The notes below the pieces were generated by a model, which saw nothing but the letters and a program-made list of their open reading frames with translations, was not told where the DNA came from and ran no database searches. Below are positions 34,017 through 42,858 of a stretch of 59,251 bases of DNA, one piece after another. Within the stretch, counting starts at the first letter, position 1; the number at the start of each line of letters is the position of its first letter. The position numbers were made by a program, and so were the translations under genes. Location of the stretch: contig JAFSTC010000072.1 of assembly GCA_017450705.1 (NCBI GenBank), forward strand, positions 1 through 59,251, given 5' to 3'. This DNA comes from Lentisphaeria bacterium (GTDB lineage Bacteria > Verrucomicrobiota > Lentisphaeria > Victivallales > Victivallaceae).

Positions 34017-35480
34017 ATGAAGATCATTTTTGCGAATGGTGAGAATGCCGGACGGGTGTGCGAATTCGTGCTTCCCCGGATCACCGTCGGCCGGGAGGAT
34101 GCCAACGATCTGCGGATCCCCTCCGAGGGCGTTTCGCGCTATCACGCCGACTTCAAGCAGGATCTGCTCCGGGGCGGCTGGGTCGTCGCCGATCAGGGCA
34201 GCACCAACGGCGTCAAGGTCAACGGCGAACGGATCTCCGGCGAGCGTCTGCTGGCCGAGAACGACCGGGTCGAGATCGGCGAACAGCTGCTGATCGTTTC
34301 GGACCTCTCCGGGGAGCCGCCGAAGATCGTGTTCAATCCGGTCAACTCCGATTCGCCGGGGCTCGCGGCGGGACCTGCGCCCGGCGCGGCCGTCAGGGAG
34401 ACCGTCACGCCGTGCGGCGAGACCCGCGTCCTCGAAGATCTCTCCTCGACCGGAGACGGTCTGGATGCCATTGCCGCCGGTCCCCTTTTCTCCGGGAATC
34501 CCGCTTCCGGGGCCGGCGCTCCCGCTTCTTCCGGAGGGACCGGGGCCGAAAAAAAGGCGGCTCCGGGCAAGCGGGCGATGTCTCCCGTTCTCTTCTACAC
34601 GCTCGTCGTGCTCATGGCCGCGGTGGCCGTCGTCTCGTGTCTCAACATGTTTTCCGCCCGTTCCGGCAAGAGCAAGGCCGCCGGCGCCGGAAAGGATGCC
34701 GACGATGCTCCGCTCACGCTCTACTTCGAAAAGACCGACGTCCGGCCGGACAACGTGTTCCGATTCTCCCTGCTGCTCGAGAACGGCCGCGCCGTCTTCC
34801 AGGTGGATGACATCCGCAGCCGCCGCCATCCGGAGGCGCTGGTGGTGACGGATCCCCCGGGACTGGATGTCCTCCGCGGCCGCATCGGCCAGTCCGGCAT
34901 CTGGAAGGTCCGCGCCGGCGATGTCGGGCGGGACGGCAGCGGTCTCCGCCGCCGCCTCGGGATCATCCTCGGCTCCCGGACGGCGGATCTTGTCATCGAC
35001 GGCCGGCGCGCGGCTCCCGAATTCGAGGACGTGGAGAACGCCGTGTACGAATTCGCCGAAGGGTGCGGCATGCAGACCGTGTCCATGTCCGGCGAGGAGA
35101 TCCTCCGCATGGCCGAGGATAATTTCAACAAAGCCGAGGACCTCTACGCGAACCGGGAGTCGGACGGCGCCAATCTGCGCGACGCCATTTCCCGTTACCG
35201 GAGCGTCGTCAACTACCTCGGGCAGTTCGCCCCGCCCCCTCCCATGTGGAGACGGGCCAGAGAGCGTCTCGCGGAGGCGGAACGGCTGCGGACAGCCAAG
35301 CTGGAGGAGCTCGAATACGAGCGGGTCCGTCTTCAGAACGTCCGCGATTTCACCGCCCTGCGCCGGGTGTTCATGCAGACCATGGAGCTGACGGAGCCGG
35401 AAACGAAGGAGTACAACGCGGCGCGCAAGCGTCTGCATATCCTGGATGTCAGGCTCAAAAAAGGCGGAGGTTCGAGATGA
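34017..35480 (+). CDS. FHA-domain membrane protein
   Basis: 487 aa. FHA domain at 1-95: GRE at 25-27, SRYH at 40-43 and GSTNG at 61-65 are the phosphothreonine-contacting loops. A variable low-complexity linker follows (about 100-185), then one membrane helix near 190-208 (LFYTLVVLMAAVAVVSC), then an about 270-aa region with a coiled-coil-like helix part near the C-terminus (MWRRARERLAEAERL). With FHA in the cytoplasm and the rest outside, the protein could pass a phosphorylation signal to the envelope. Its kinase is not seen here. It overlaps the PEGA gene by 4 bp. Confidence 0.88.
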   Translation: MKIIFANGENAGRVCEFVLPRITVGREDANDLRIPSEGVSRYHADFKQDLLRGGWVVADQGSTNGVKVNGERISGERLLAENDRVEIGEQLLIVSDLSGEPPKIVFNPVNSDSPGLAAGPAPGAAVRETVTPCGETRVLEDLSSTGDGLDAIAAGPLFSGNPASGAGAPASSGGTGAEKKAAPGKRAMSPVLFYTLVVLMAAVAVVSCLNMFSARSGKSKAAGAGKDADDAPLTLYFEKTDVRPDNVFRFSLLLENGRAVFQVDDIRSRRHPEALVVTDPPGLDVLRGRIGQSGIWKVRAGDVGRDGSGLRRRLGIILGSRTADLVIDGRRAAPEFEDVENAVYEFAEGCGMQTVSMSGEEILRMAEDNFNKAEDLYANRESDGANLRDAISRYRSVVNYLGQFAPPPPMWRRARERLAEAERLRTAKLEELEYERVRLQNVRDFTALRRVFMQTMELTEPETKEYNAARKRLHILDVRLKKGGGSR

Positions 35481-36808
35481 AGGGGATGATGCGGATCTTC
35501 GCGGTGCTTCTCGCGGTCGTTTTCGTCGCCGCCGCCGGGTGCCGCAAAAAAGCGCCGGCGACCGGCAGGATCGATTTTTCCGGACCGGCTTCGATGGAGG
35601 TGACCTGCGCCGGAAAGACCTTCCGGGGGAATCCCATCGTGCTGAGCATGAGACCGGGCGTCCGGAACTTCCGTTTTTCGGCGCCGGGATTCTATCCGCG
35701 GGTGGGCAGCGTCACGGTGAAGCCGGGCGTGACCGTCCGGGTCGATGTGGAGCTGGAGCCAGTGGTCTCCTCCGTCATGATCGACAGCGAGCCCAGGGGC
35801 GCCAAGGTGATCTTTCAGGACAAGGCCCAGGGGGCGACGCCTCTGGTCATCTCCGATCTGGCGGTCGGCGAGTATTCCGCCCAGATCGTCCGTCCCGGCT
35901 ACGCCGAGGCGCGCGTTTCGTGGAAGATCGCCAACGAACGGCCTCTGCCGCTTCTTTTCGTCAAGCTTAAAATGACCTCCGGACGGCTCCTCGTCAAGAC
36001 CCGTCCCGAGGCGGCGCGGGTCTTCATCAACGGCCGGCAGGTCGGGAGTTCTCCCTACAACGGGACACTGGAGTCCGGCGTCTACACGCTGCGCGTCGAG
36101 CGTGACGGCTGCGACCCCCGCGAGGAACAGGTCACCATCGTCAGCGGGGAACAGACTTCCGTCGATCTCGCGCTCTCCTCCTCTCCGGGGTCCGTCGAGA
36201 TCGCCAGCGAGCCCGCAGGCGCCGAGCTTTTCATCGAAGGGCGGAAGGTCGGCGTGACGCCCTGGCGCGCGGATCCGTTCCGGCCGGGGAATTACAATGT
36301 GAAGCTGGTCTGTCCCGGATACGACACCGTCGAGCGGGTGGTGGCCGTCGCCCCGTCGAGGACCGAAAAAGTGCGTTTCACGCTTGAAAAAAGTACCGGA
36401 AGCGCCAGTTTCAAGATCCGTCCGGCGGGGGTGAGTTATCTGGTCGACGGGAAACTCCGGGGCACGGTCCAGGCCGTGAAGAGCTCCGCGACGGAGACGA
36501 AGGAGACCGTCATCGACAACCTGTCGCCGGGTCCCCATCTCCTCACCGTGACCCATCCCCGGGCCCGGCCGCTGAAGCGCAGCATCAGGTTCGAAGTGAA
36601 AAAGGGCAGCCGCTACGTGGCCCGGGAGGTGGTCGAACTCTGGGTCGCCAACTGCGAGATCACATTCAAGGACGGCCGGGTCGAATCGGGCATGATCTAC
36701 GGCGAGACGGAGACCGACGTCCTCTACAGCCCCACCGCGGGGATCAGGTATCCCGTTTCCCGGTCGTACATACGGAAGATAAAATTCATCCCCGTCACGG
36801 AGAAGTAG
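35477..36808 (+). CDS. PEGA-domain lipoprotein
   Basis: 443 aa. Starts MKGMMRIFAVLLAVVFVAAAGC, a signal peptide ending in a lipobox-like AAGC, so a lipoprotein (Cys22 after cleavage). Then at least four tandem PEGA-type beta domains of about 70 aa: each has a strand like SVMIDSEPRGAKVIF, RLLVKTRPEAARVFI, or SVEIASEPAGAELFIEG, with GxxPxxI... and GYxxV. PEGA domains occur in surface and S-layer-type proteins. The C-terminal about 60 residues differ (DGRVESGMIYGETETDVLY). It begins inside the end of the FHA gene (ATGA). Ends in TAG. Confidence 0.87.
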   Translation: MKGMMRIFAVLLAVVFVAAAGCRKKAPATGRIDFSGPASMEVTCAGKTFRGNPIVLSMRPGVRNFRFSAPGFYPRVGSVTVKPGVTVRVDVELEPVVSSVMIDSEPRGAKVIFQDKAQGATPLVISDLAVGEYSAQIVRPGYAEARVSWKIANERPLPLLFVKLKMTSGRLLVKTRPEAARVFINGRQVGSSPYNGTLESGVYTLRVERDGCDPREEQVTIVSGEQTSVDLALSSSPGSVEIASEPAGAELFIEGRKVGVTPWRADPFRPGNYNVKLVCPGYDTVERVVAVAPSRTEKVRFTLEKSTGSASFKIRPAGVSYLVDGKLRGTVQAVKSSATETKETVIDNLSPGPHLLTVTHPRARPLKRSIRFEVKKGSRYVAREVVELWVANCEITFKDGRVESGMIYGETETDVLYSPTAGIRYPVSRSYIRKIKFIPVTEK

Positions 36809-36883
36809 GTCCGCCCCGCCCTCCGAAACGGCTCCGCGCCCGGGAAATGTCTGAAAATTGTGCAAAATAAACGGTCGGCTCTA

Positions 36884-36912
36884 TTGACATTTGGACGATG
36901 TGGCGTTAAGTT
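36884..36912 (+). promoter_or_regulatory. Promoter of the Sel1-repeat gene
   Basis: TTGACA (36884-36889), 17 bp, TAAGTT (36907-36912), 72 bp before the start codon. It separates the FHA-PEGA unit from the Sel1 unit. Confidence 0.65.
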
Positions 36913-36984
36913 AAATGACGTTGAATTGTGTGATTTTGCCGTTGTGACGGTATTTTGGGTATCGCAATATTAAGGACTTTCACC

Positions 36985-39363
36985 ATGAGGAATCGGTGTT
37001 TCGGTGCGATCCTGGCAGTTTTCGCATGCTGCGTTCTGTCTGCCGGAGATGTTGATGTCGTTCAAAAGGCGGCGGCCGCCTGTTTCGGCTCTCCCGCCCC
37101 CGCGAGCGCGAAAGACGCTCTGGCCCGGTTCGAAAAGGAGGCCGCCTCCGGCAACGCCGCGGCTCAGGCCCATCTGGGGCTCTTCTCCCTGCGCGGCATC
37201 GGCGTGAAAAAGGACGCTTCCCGGGCCTTCCGACTCTTCCGCGAAGCGGCTTCTCAGGGAAATCTCCTCGGCTGCTTCGGCGTCGGGTACTGCCTCACCA
37301 CCGGGACCGGCTGCAAACGGGACTGCAAAGCCGCCGTGACTTACCTTGACCGGGCTGCCTCCGGGGGCAACAGCGACGCCATGCTCCTGCTCTTCAACAT
37401 CTACCGGAACGGCTGGGCGGGCGACTGCGATCCCGCCGCGGCGCTGAGCATGCTCCGCCGCGCCGTCCTGGCCGGAAATCTTCAGGCCGTCTGCCGTTTC
37501 GGTTACTGCTATCTCAACGGAGAACTGCTGCCGCAGAACGAGGAAGAGGCCGTCCGGATGTTCCGGACCGCGGCCGACGGCGGCATCGCCGCCGCCGAAG
37601 TGGCTCTGGCCCGGGGTTACGCCGCCGGCCGGGGCGTGAGGAAAGATGAAGACGAGGCCATCGCCCTTCTGAAGCGTCCCGTCGAACGGAACAACGCCGA
37701 AGCGCTGGTGCTCATGGGCGATTTTTACGCGCAGGGGACCGGCGTCGCCAAGTCCGGCGAAAAGGCCGTCGCGTGCTACGAAAAAGCCCGCAAAACGGAT
37801 CCGGTCCTGGCCGATCTGGCTTTGGGGCGCTTCTACGAGAAGAGCGACGAGGCCAAGTCCGAAGCGTATCTCAAGAGCGCTGCCGACGCGGGCAACGTCG
37901 AAGCCCTCGGCCGTTTGGGCGACAGATACCTCCGGGGCGGCAAGCGTGTGGAGCAGGGCATTTCCCTCCTCCGCCGCGCCGCGGACATGGGGGACGTTTC
38001 CTCTCAGCTCAAGGTTGGCAGATTCTACCTGAAACAGCTCTCCCCCCGGGAGCGCGACAAGGCTTTCCCCTATCTCAAACGCGCCGTCGACGCCGGCAGC
38101 ATCGAAGCTCTGTATTTTCTCTCTCTCTGCTACCGGAACGGCTACGGGACCAAGTACGATCCGGCCCTTGCCGCCGACGCGGCCCGGCGTTCCGCCGATG
38201 CGGGCAACAGTTACGGTCAGCTCCTCTACGGCGTCTACTGCCGCGACGGGATCGGCGTGAAGCAGGATCAGGCCCGCGCCCGCCGCTTCTTCGAGATGTC
38301 CGCGCTTCAGGACAACCGTCATGCCCGGGCCGCGCTGGCCGAGCTGGACATCAGCCGCAGCGCCGCCGCGGGTGAAAAAGTTTACGACGAAGCGTCTCTG
38401 GCCCTGCTGGAGCGTTCCGCGAAAGAGGGCGACATCAACTCCAAGTATCTCCTCGGCAAGATCTACACCGAAGGCAAGGGCGTCGCCCGCGATTACAACC
38501 GGGGCCGGAAGTACCTCGAAGAGGCCGCTGCCGCCAAGCATCCGGAGGCCTTGAATCTGCTGGGCGTCTACCACGCCCGGGGCATCGCCGGCGAACGGAG
38601 CGTCGAGAAGATGGCCGCGTGTTTCAAGGCGGCTGCCGAACTCGGAAGCGCCGCGGGATTCCTGAACCTCGGGCGGTGCTGTTTCGAAGGGACGGGCGTG
38701 AAGAAGGACCTCAAGGCGGCCTTCGAGAATTTCAGCCGCTCCGCCGAACTGGGTTCGCCCGAGGGTGAATTCTGGTACGGGCTCTGCCGTCTCAAAGGTC
38801 TGGGGTGCAAGGCCGATCCCGCCGCCGGGTTCCGCACGCTGCGCAGCGCCGCCTCCAACGGCTGGCCCGAAGCGTGCTGCTACGTCGGCCTGTGCTACCT
38901 GGACGGCACCGGGGTCAAACGCGATCCCCAGCTGGCTTTCCGGTTCTTCCGGCAGGGCGCGGAGCTGGGCAGCAGCGACGCCATGTACCAGCTGGGCCTG
39001 ATCTATAACAACGGGGCCGAGGGCGTGCCCAAGGACCGCAAGCAGGCTTTCGACTGGTTCACGAAATCCGCCCATCTGGGGAACTCCTACGGCATGTATT
39101 TCCTCGCGTCGTTCTACGAGTACGGCGAGGTGGTCCCCAAAGACACTGTGAAGGCGGCCGCGCTGTACCGTCAGTCCGCCTATGCCGGCAACCGCTACGC
39201 GCAGTATCTGCTGGGACGCTGCTACGAGACGGGGGTCGGCGTTTTCGTCGATGAGCGCGAGGCTCTGCGCTGGTATCAGAAGTCGGCGGAAAACGATTTC
39301 CCGCTGGCCGAGGAGGCCATGCAGCGCCTTGAGAAAAAACAGAACGACGCCGGAAGGCTTTGA
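36985..39363 (+). CDS. Large secreted Sel1-repeat protein
   Basis: 792 aa. Signal peptide MRNRCFGAILAVFACCVLSAG. Almost all of the mature protein is an array of about 36-aa Sel1-like repeats (A-x-x-x-LG-x-x-Y-x-x-GxGVxxD-x-x-x-A), roughly 20 copies, each with a paired helix. Sel1 arrays act as protein-binding scaffolds. It is in the periplasm or on the surface by its signal. AGGA lies before the ATG at 36985; an upstream in-frame start at 36955 lacks a ribosome site. TolC follows 75 bp after its stop. The high repeat number suggests a structural hub of the cluster. Confidence 0.9.
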   Translation: MRNRCFGAILAVFACCVLSAGDVDVVQKAAAACFGSPAPASAKDALARFEKEAASGNAAAQAHLGLFSLRGIGVKKDASRAFRLFREAASQGNLLGCFGVGYCLTTGTGCKRDCKAAVTYLDRAASGGNSDAMLLLFNIYRNGWAGDCDPAAALSMLRRAVLAGNLQAVCRFGYCYLNGELLPQNEEEAVRMFRTAADGGIAAAEVALARGYAAGRGVRKDEDEAIALLKRPVERNNAEALVLMGDFYAQGTGVAKSGEKAVACYEKARKTDPVLADLALGRFYEKSDEAKSEAYLKSAADAGNVEALGRLGDRYLRGGKRVEQGISLLRRAADMGDVSSQLKVGRFYLKQLSPRERDKAFPYLKRAVDAGSIEALYFLSLCYRNGYGTKYDPALAADAARRSADAGNSYGQLLYGVYCRDGIGVKQDQARARRFFEMSALQDNRHARAALAELDISRSAAAGEKVYDEASLALLERSAKEGDINSKYLLGKIYTEGKGVARDYNRGRKYLEEAAAAKHPEALNLLGVYHARGIAGERSVEKMAACFKAAAELGSAAGFLNLGRCCFEGTGVKKDLKAAFENFSRSAELGSPEGEFWYGLCRLKGLGCKADPAAGFRTLRSAASNGWPEACCYVGLCYLDGTGVKRDPQLAFRFFRQGAELGSSDAMYQLGLIYNNGAEGVPKDRKQAFDWFTKSAHLGNSYGMYFLASFYEYGEVVPKDTVKAAALYRQSAYAGNRYAQYLLGRCYETGVGVFVDEREALRWYQKSAENDFPLAEEAMQRLEKKQNDAGRL

Positions 39364-39438
39364 CGCCGCCGCGGATCCTGACTGAAAAACAACAAGGGAA
39401 TGTTGAAGATATTTCAAAAAAGAGGGAGACTCCAGAAG

Positions 39439-41070
39439 ATGTCCGGAAGAACTTGTCAACTTGTCGCGCTCGGTGTGCTGGCCGCTGTGATCTCAGGCGG
39501 CTGCAAGACGGCGCAGGATTATCGTGACGAACGTGCGGAATATGCCGTCAAGCACTTCGAGTTTGCCCGCTACCGGGAAATGATGGAGGGCCAGAAGCTC
39601 TCCCTCAAGGAGTGCATCAGTATGGCTCTCGACAACAACCTCGAGCTCAAAGTCATGGGCATCGAGGAAGAAGTGGCCAAAGAGATGCGCACGGCCGAGA
39701 TGCTTGGCATGCTGCCCGAACTGAACATCTCCGACAGCTTCACCGGCCGCAGCAACACCCCGGCGTCGAGCAGCAAGAAGGTCGCCGACAGCGGCATGAC
39801 CTACGGCTACAGTACCAGTCAGGACCGCAACGTCAACTATTTCAACGTCGATCTCGCGCTGAGCGTCGTGGATTTCGGACTGGCCTACTTCAACACCCAG
39901 CAGGCCCGGGACCGGGTGATGATCCGCGAACAGCGCACCCGCCGCGCCCGGCAGAATCTGACTTTCGACGTGGTCAAGGCCTACTTCCAGGTGGCTGCCG
40001 CCCAGCGCGCCATCAAGATCACCACGGGGCTCCTCGAAGACTGCCGCAGCCGTTACCAGCTGATCGAAAAACTGAGCAAATCCCGGTCCATCACCCCCTT
40101 CCGGGCCTTCGACGAGACCAAGCGCTTCGTCGAGATGGAAAAGCGTCTCACCAATTACATCCGCAGTTACGAGAACAGCTGCGTCGAACTGCGTTCGCTT
40201 CTGGGCATGCATCCCGGCGGCAAGATCCTCGTCGACGATGCCTATCTCAATCAGGTCCCCAAGTTCGAGTTCCCCGAGATCGAGCTGATGGAGCAGATCG
40301 CCCTGCTTGAGCGTCCCGAGCTTTACGAGATCGACATGCAGAAGCACGTCAACGTGCTGGAGTGCCGCAAGGAGATCGTCAAGATGTTCCCCAACGTCCG
40401 GCTCTTCTACGATTTCGTCAACAGCAACAACAGCTTCCTCTATCACGCCAGCTGGTACGAACTCGGGATCCGCGCCGCCTACAATCTGCTGAAGCTGCCC
40501 CAGCACATCAAGCAGTATCAGGCCTACAGCGCCCAGGTCGACGCCGAGGAGACCCGCACGTTCTCGCTGGCCATCGGCATCATGGCGCAGGTGCGGATCG
40601 CCCACGCCAATCTCATCTCCGTCAAGGAGCGTTATGAGATCGACAACAAGGTCTACACGGCTTACTCCAAAAACCTGAAGTGGGCGCTGGCCAGCAAGAA
40701 ACTGACCGGTGACCTCTCCAACCTGGAACTGGATCACATGCGTCTGGCCACCGCCGAGACCGAGATCGAGCGTCTGATGTCCCTCGGCAACGTGTACGTC
40801 GCTTATTTCCGTATCCTCAACTGCATCGGGATCAAGGATCTGGATGTCGGCAACCTCAACGCGCTGCGTGCGGAGCTCGTGGCGGCCCGTCAGCGCGCCG
40901 CCGAGGAGCTCGGCAAGGCCGCCGATGAGAACAAGGCGAAGCTGGAAAAGGCTGCCGCCGACGCCAAGAACGCTTCCGGCGACGATTTCAAGGTGGCCGA
41001 AAAACCCGTGAGCGCCTTCGGCGACATCGACTTCATCGCCATCTACGATGCCGATGCCGGGAAAAAGTAG
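39439..41070 (+). CDS. TolC family outer membrane lipoprotein
   Basis: 543 aa. MSGRTCQLVALGVLAAVISGGC is a signal peptide with a lipobox-like end (SGGC). The start at 39439 has GGGAG about 9 bp upstream; an ATG at 39400 would add 13 residues and a charged leader. The body has the TolC pattern: LSLKECISMALDNNLEL, repeated long helices and a beta part of FYDFVNSNNSFLY type. The C-terminus is helical, rich in Ala, Glu and Lys, and longer than in plain TolC. It forms a trimeric outer membrane channel in exporter or RND systems. HlyD-like genes follow at once, 6 bp after its TAG stop. Confidence 0.87.
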   Translation: MSGRTCQLVALGVLAAVISGGCKTAQDYRDERAEYAVKHFEFARYREMMEGQKLSLKECISMALDNNLELKVMGIEEEVAKEMRTAEMLGMLPELNISDSFTGRSNTPASSSKKVADSGMTYGYSTSQDRNVNYFNVDLALSVVDFGLAYFNTQQARDRVMIREQRTRRARQNLTFDVVKAYFQVAAAQRAIKITTGLLEDCRSRYQLIEKLSKSRSITPFRAFDETKRFVEMEKRLTNYIRSYENSCVELRSLLGMHPGGKILVDDAYLNQVPKFEFPEIELMEQIALLERPELYEIDMQKHVNVLECRKEIVKMFPNVRLFYDFVNSNNSFLYHASWYELGIRAAYNLLKLPQHIKQYQAYSAQVDAEETRTFSLAIGIMAQVRIAHANLISVKERYEIDNKVYTAYSKNLKWALASKKLTGDLSNLELDHMRLATAETEIERLMSLGNVYVAYFRILNCIGIKDLDVGNLNALRAELVAARQRAAEELGKAADENKAKLEKAAADAKNASGDDFKVAEKPVSAFGDIDFIAIYDADAGKK

Positions 41071-41076
41071 ACCGTC

Positions 41077-41853
41077 ATGAAGACGGAGCGTTTTTTCGGG
41101 ATCATTTTCCTCTGCGCTGCCTTTTTGTGCTGCGCGTCCGCGGACGACCATCCGGTGAAGGTCGTCCTTTTTCCTTACAGGGAGGCCATTCTGGTCTCGC
41201 AGATCGACGGGACGATCCGTCAGTATTTCTTCCGGGCCGGACAGCACTTCAAGGAGGGTGACTGCCTGCTGGCCTTCGACGACACGCCGTTCCGGCTGGA
41301 GCTGGACCGCGTCACCGCCCGCCGGCAGGAGATCGAAGTCCAGCTCAAACTGGCGCAGGAGACCTACCTCTCCCAGAAAAAGCTCTTCGAGCAGGATTTT
41401 CAGAGCAAGCTCGAGATCCAGAAGCGCGAGGCCGAGGTCGAGACATTGAAGGCCCGGCTCAAGGGCGTTCAGGCCGACTGTGCCGAGGCGGCCCTGCGGG
41501 TGGGGTACTGCCGGCGCAAGGCCCCCTTCGCCGGACGGATCGAACAGATCATGTGCCGGGAACACGAGACCGTCAGGACGGGGCAGCCCCTTTTCCGGAT
41601 CATTTACGACCGGGAGCTCCTGGCCGTCATGAACATTCCCCTCGGCGACCTCAAGCCCGTCGGGACCGAACTGGCCTTCGTCTTCGACAAAAAACGTTAC
41701 ACCGGCCGGATCCACGAGATCTCCCCCCAGGCGGACCACCGGTCCGGGACCATCGAGATCAAGGCGCTGGTATCCAACGCCGAGGGAGCGCTCATCTGCG
41801 GCATGACGGGGGAACTGGTCAAGACGGCGCCCGGCTCCGGGCCTTCCCGATGA
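41077..41853 (+). CDS. HlyD/RND-type periplasmic adaptor
   Basis: 258 aa. Signal peptide MKTERFFGIIFLCAAFLCCASA. Biotinyl-lipoyl-like half (ILVSQIDGTIRQYFFRAGQHFKEGD), a coiled-coil helix pair (residues about 75-140, LELDRVTARRQEIEVQLKLAQETY), then the second lipoyl half (YCRRKAPFAGRIEQIMC) and a short beta barrel. It should link an inner membrane pump to the TolC homologue. No RND or ABC gene is present. It starts 6 bp after the TolC gene and overlaps the next adaptor by 4 bp. Confidence 0.87.
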   Translation: MKTERFFGIIFLCAAFLCCASADDHPVKVVLFPYREAILVSQIDGTIRQYFFRAGQHFKEGDCLLAFDDTPFRLELDRVTARRQEIEVQLKLAQETYLSQKKLFEQDFQSKLEIQKREAEVETLKARLKGVQADCAEAALRVGYCRRKAPFAGRIEQIMCREHETVRTGQPLFRIIYDRELLAVMNIPLGDLKPVGTELAFVFDKKRYTGRIHEISPQADHRSGTIEIKALVSNAEGALICGMTGELVKTAPGSGPSR

Positions 41854-42746
41854 AAGAGATCCTTTTCGGTGCTTCCCGTTTCCGGGAGAGAAAACATTGT
41901 GCCTTCGCCGCCGCGGCGGCGGGGGCGTTTCTCCTTTTTTTCCCCTTCCGCTGGGCCATCGTTCTGCCGGGCGAGGTCCGCTGTGCGGTCCAGGACCGTC
42001 TGGTCGCCCGGGAGAGGGGGCGCGTCGTCGTGTCTCCGGGGGAGGGGAGCCGGCACTTCCGGAAGGGGGAAAAGATGTTCGTCCTGGACGACCCGCTCCT
42101 GCGGTTCGCCCGGGAGCGGATCGAGTACATGCTTCTCCATGACCGCCTGCTTTTCGAGCAGCAGCGGGCCGCGCGGGCCACGATCGGAGACAGTCTTCTG
42201 ACCGACCGCCGGATCAGCAGCGATCTCTTTGCCGCGGCCGAACTGGACCGCAAGATCGCTTCGGGGACGCAGTCGGCCAAAAATGACGGTACGTTCGTTC
42301 CCGCGTCGGACCGCATTTCCCCCGGATTCCCGGTCCGGACGGGGATGGTCCTGGGGACGCTCTGCTCCGGAGAGAAGATCGTCCGCGCCTATGCCGGCGA
42401 CCAGGAGGTGCGTTTTCTGAAGCCCGGTCAGCGGGTCGATCTGTACCTCAAGGACCGTCTGTCGGGCATCCCGGGGCGGATCGGCGCTGTGCATCCCATC
42501 CCGTCCCTGCTGCGGGACTCCCCTGCGCTGCTGTGTTTCGGCGGCGAACTGCCCGTGGACGCCGATCCCGACGACCCGGAGGACATCCACTCCCTGCGGC
42601 CTGTTTACGCCGTGGACGTGATCCCCGACCGGGAACTGCCCTGTCAGTACGGCCGCTTCGTCCGGGCGGAGGTCCGCCGGCGGGGCATGCTCGCCGCAAA
42701 GATCGGTTCCTTCATCGTATCCGCTCTGCGCCGGGAGTTTTTCTGA
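41850..42746 (+). CDS. Membrane-anchored HlyD-like protein
   Basis: 298 aa. The ATG at 41850 overlaps the previous gene as ATGA. One membrane helix near residues 16-37 (AFAAAAAGAFLLFFPF) precedes a biotinyl-lipoyl-like start (VRCAVQDRLVARERGRVVVSPGEGSRHFRKGEKMFVLDD), a short helical part and a beta-barrel-like end (GMVLGTLCSGEKIVRAYAGDQEVRFLKPGQRVDLYL). This matches the HlyD-like half often linked to M50-type peptidases or ABC exporters, without their catalytic domains. Last gene of the TolC unit; the run ends before the promoter at 42767. Confidence 0.75.
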   Translation: MKEILFGASRFRERKHCAFAAAAAGAFLLFFPFRWAIVLPGEVRCAVQDRLVARERGRVVVSPGEGSRHFRKGEKMFVLDDPLLRFARERIEYMLLHDRLLFEQQRAARATIGDSLLTDRRISSDLFAAAELDRKIASGTQSAKNDGTFVPASDRISPGFPVRTGMVLGTLCSGEKIVRAYAGDQEVRFLKPGQRVDLYLKDRLSGIPGRIGAVHPIPSLLRDSPALLCFGGELPVDADPDDPEDIHSLRPVYAVDVIPDRELPCQYGRFVRAEVRRRGMLAAKIGSFIVSALRREFF

Positions 42747-42766
42747 AAAAATTTTCCGTTTTTTAC

Positions 42767-42794
42767 TTGATTTTGAAAAATCGGATATTAAATT
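42767..42794 (+). promoter_or_regulatory. Candidate promoter of trpB2
   Basis: TTGATT (42767-42772), 16 bp, TAAATT (42789-42794) in an AT-rich stretch, 64 bp before the start codon. Confidence 0.45.
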
Positions 42795-42858
42795 ATCGTC
42801 GTTGTCGTGTGCCGAAAAATTTGAAATAAGGTGTCCGCAGCAAAAAAGGAAATCCGAA

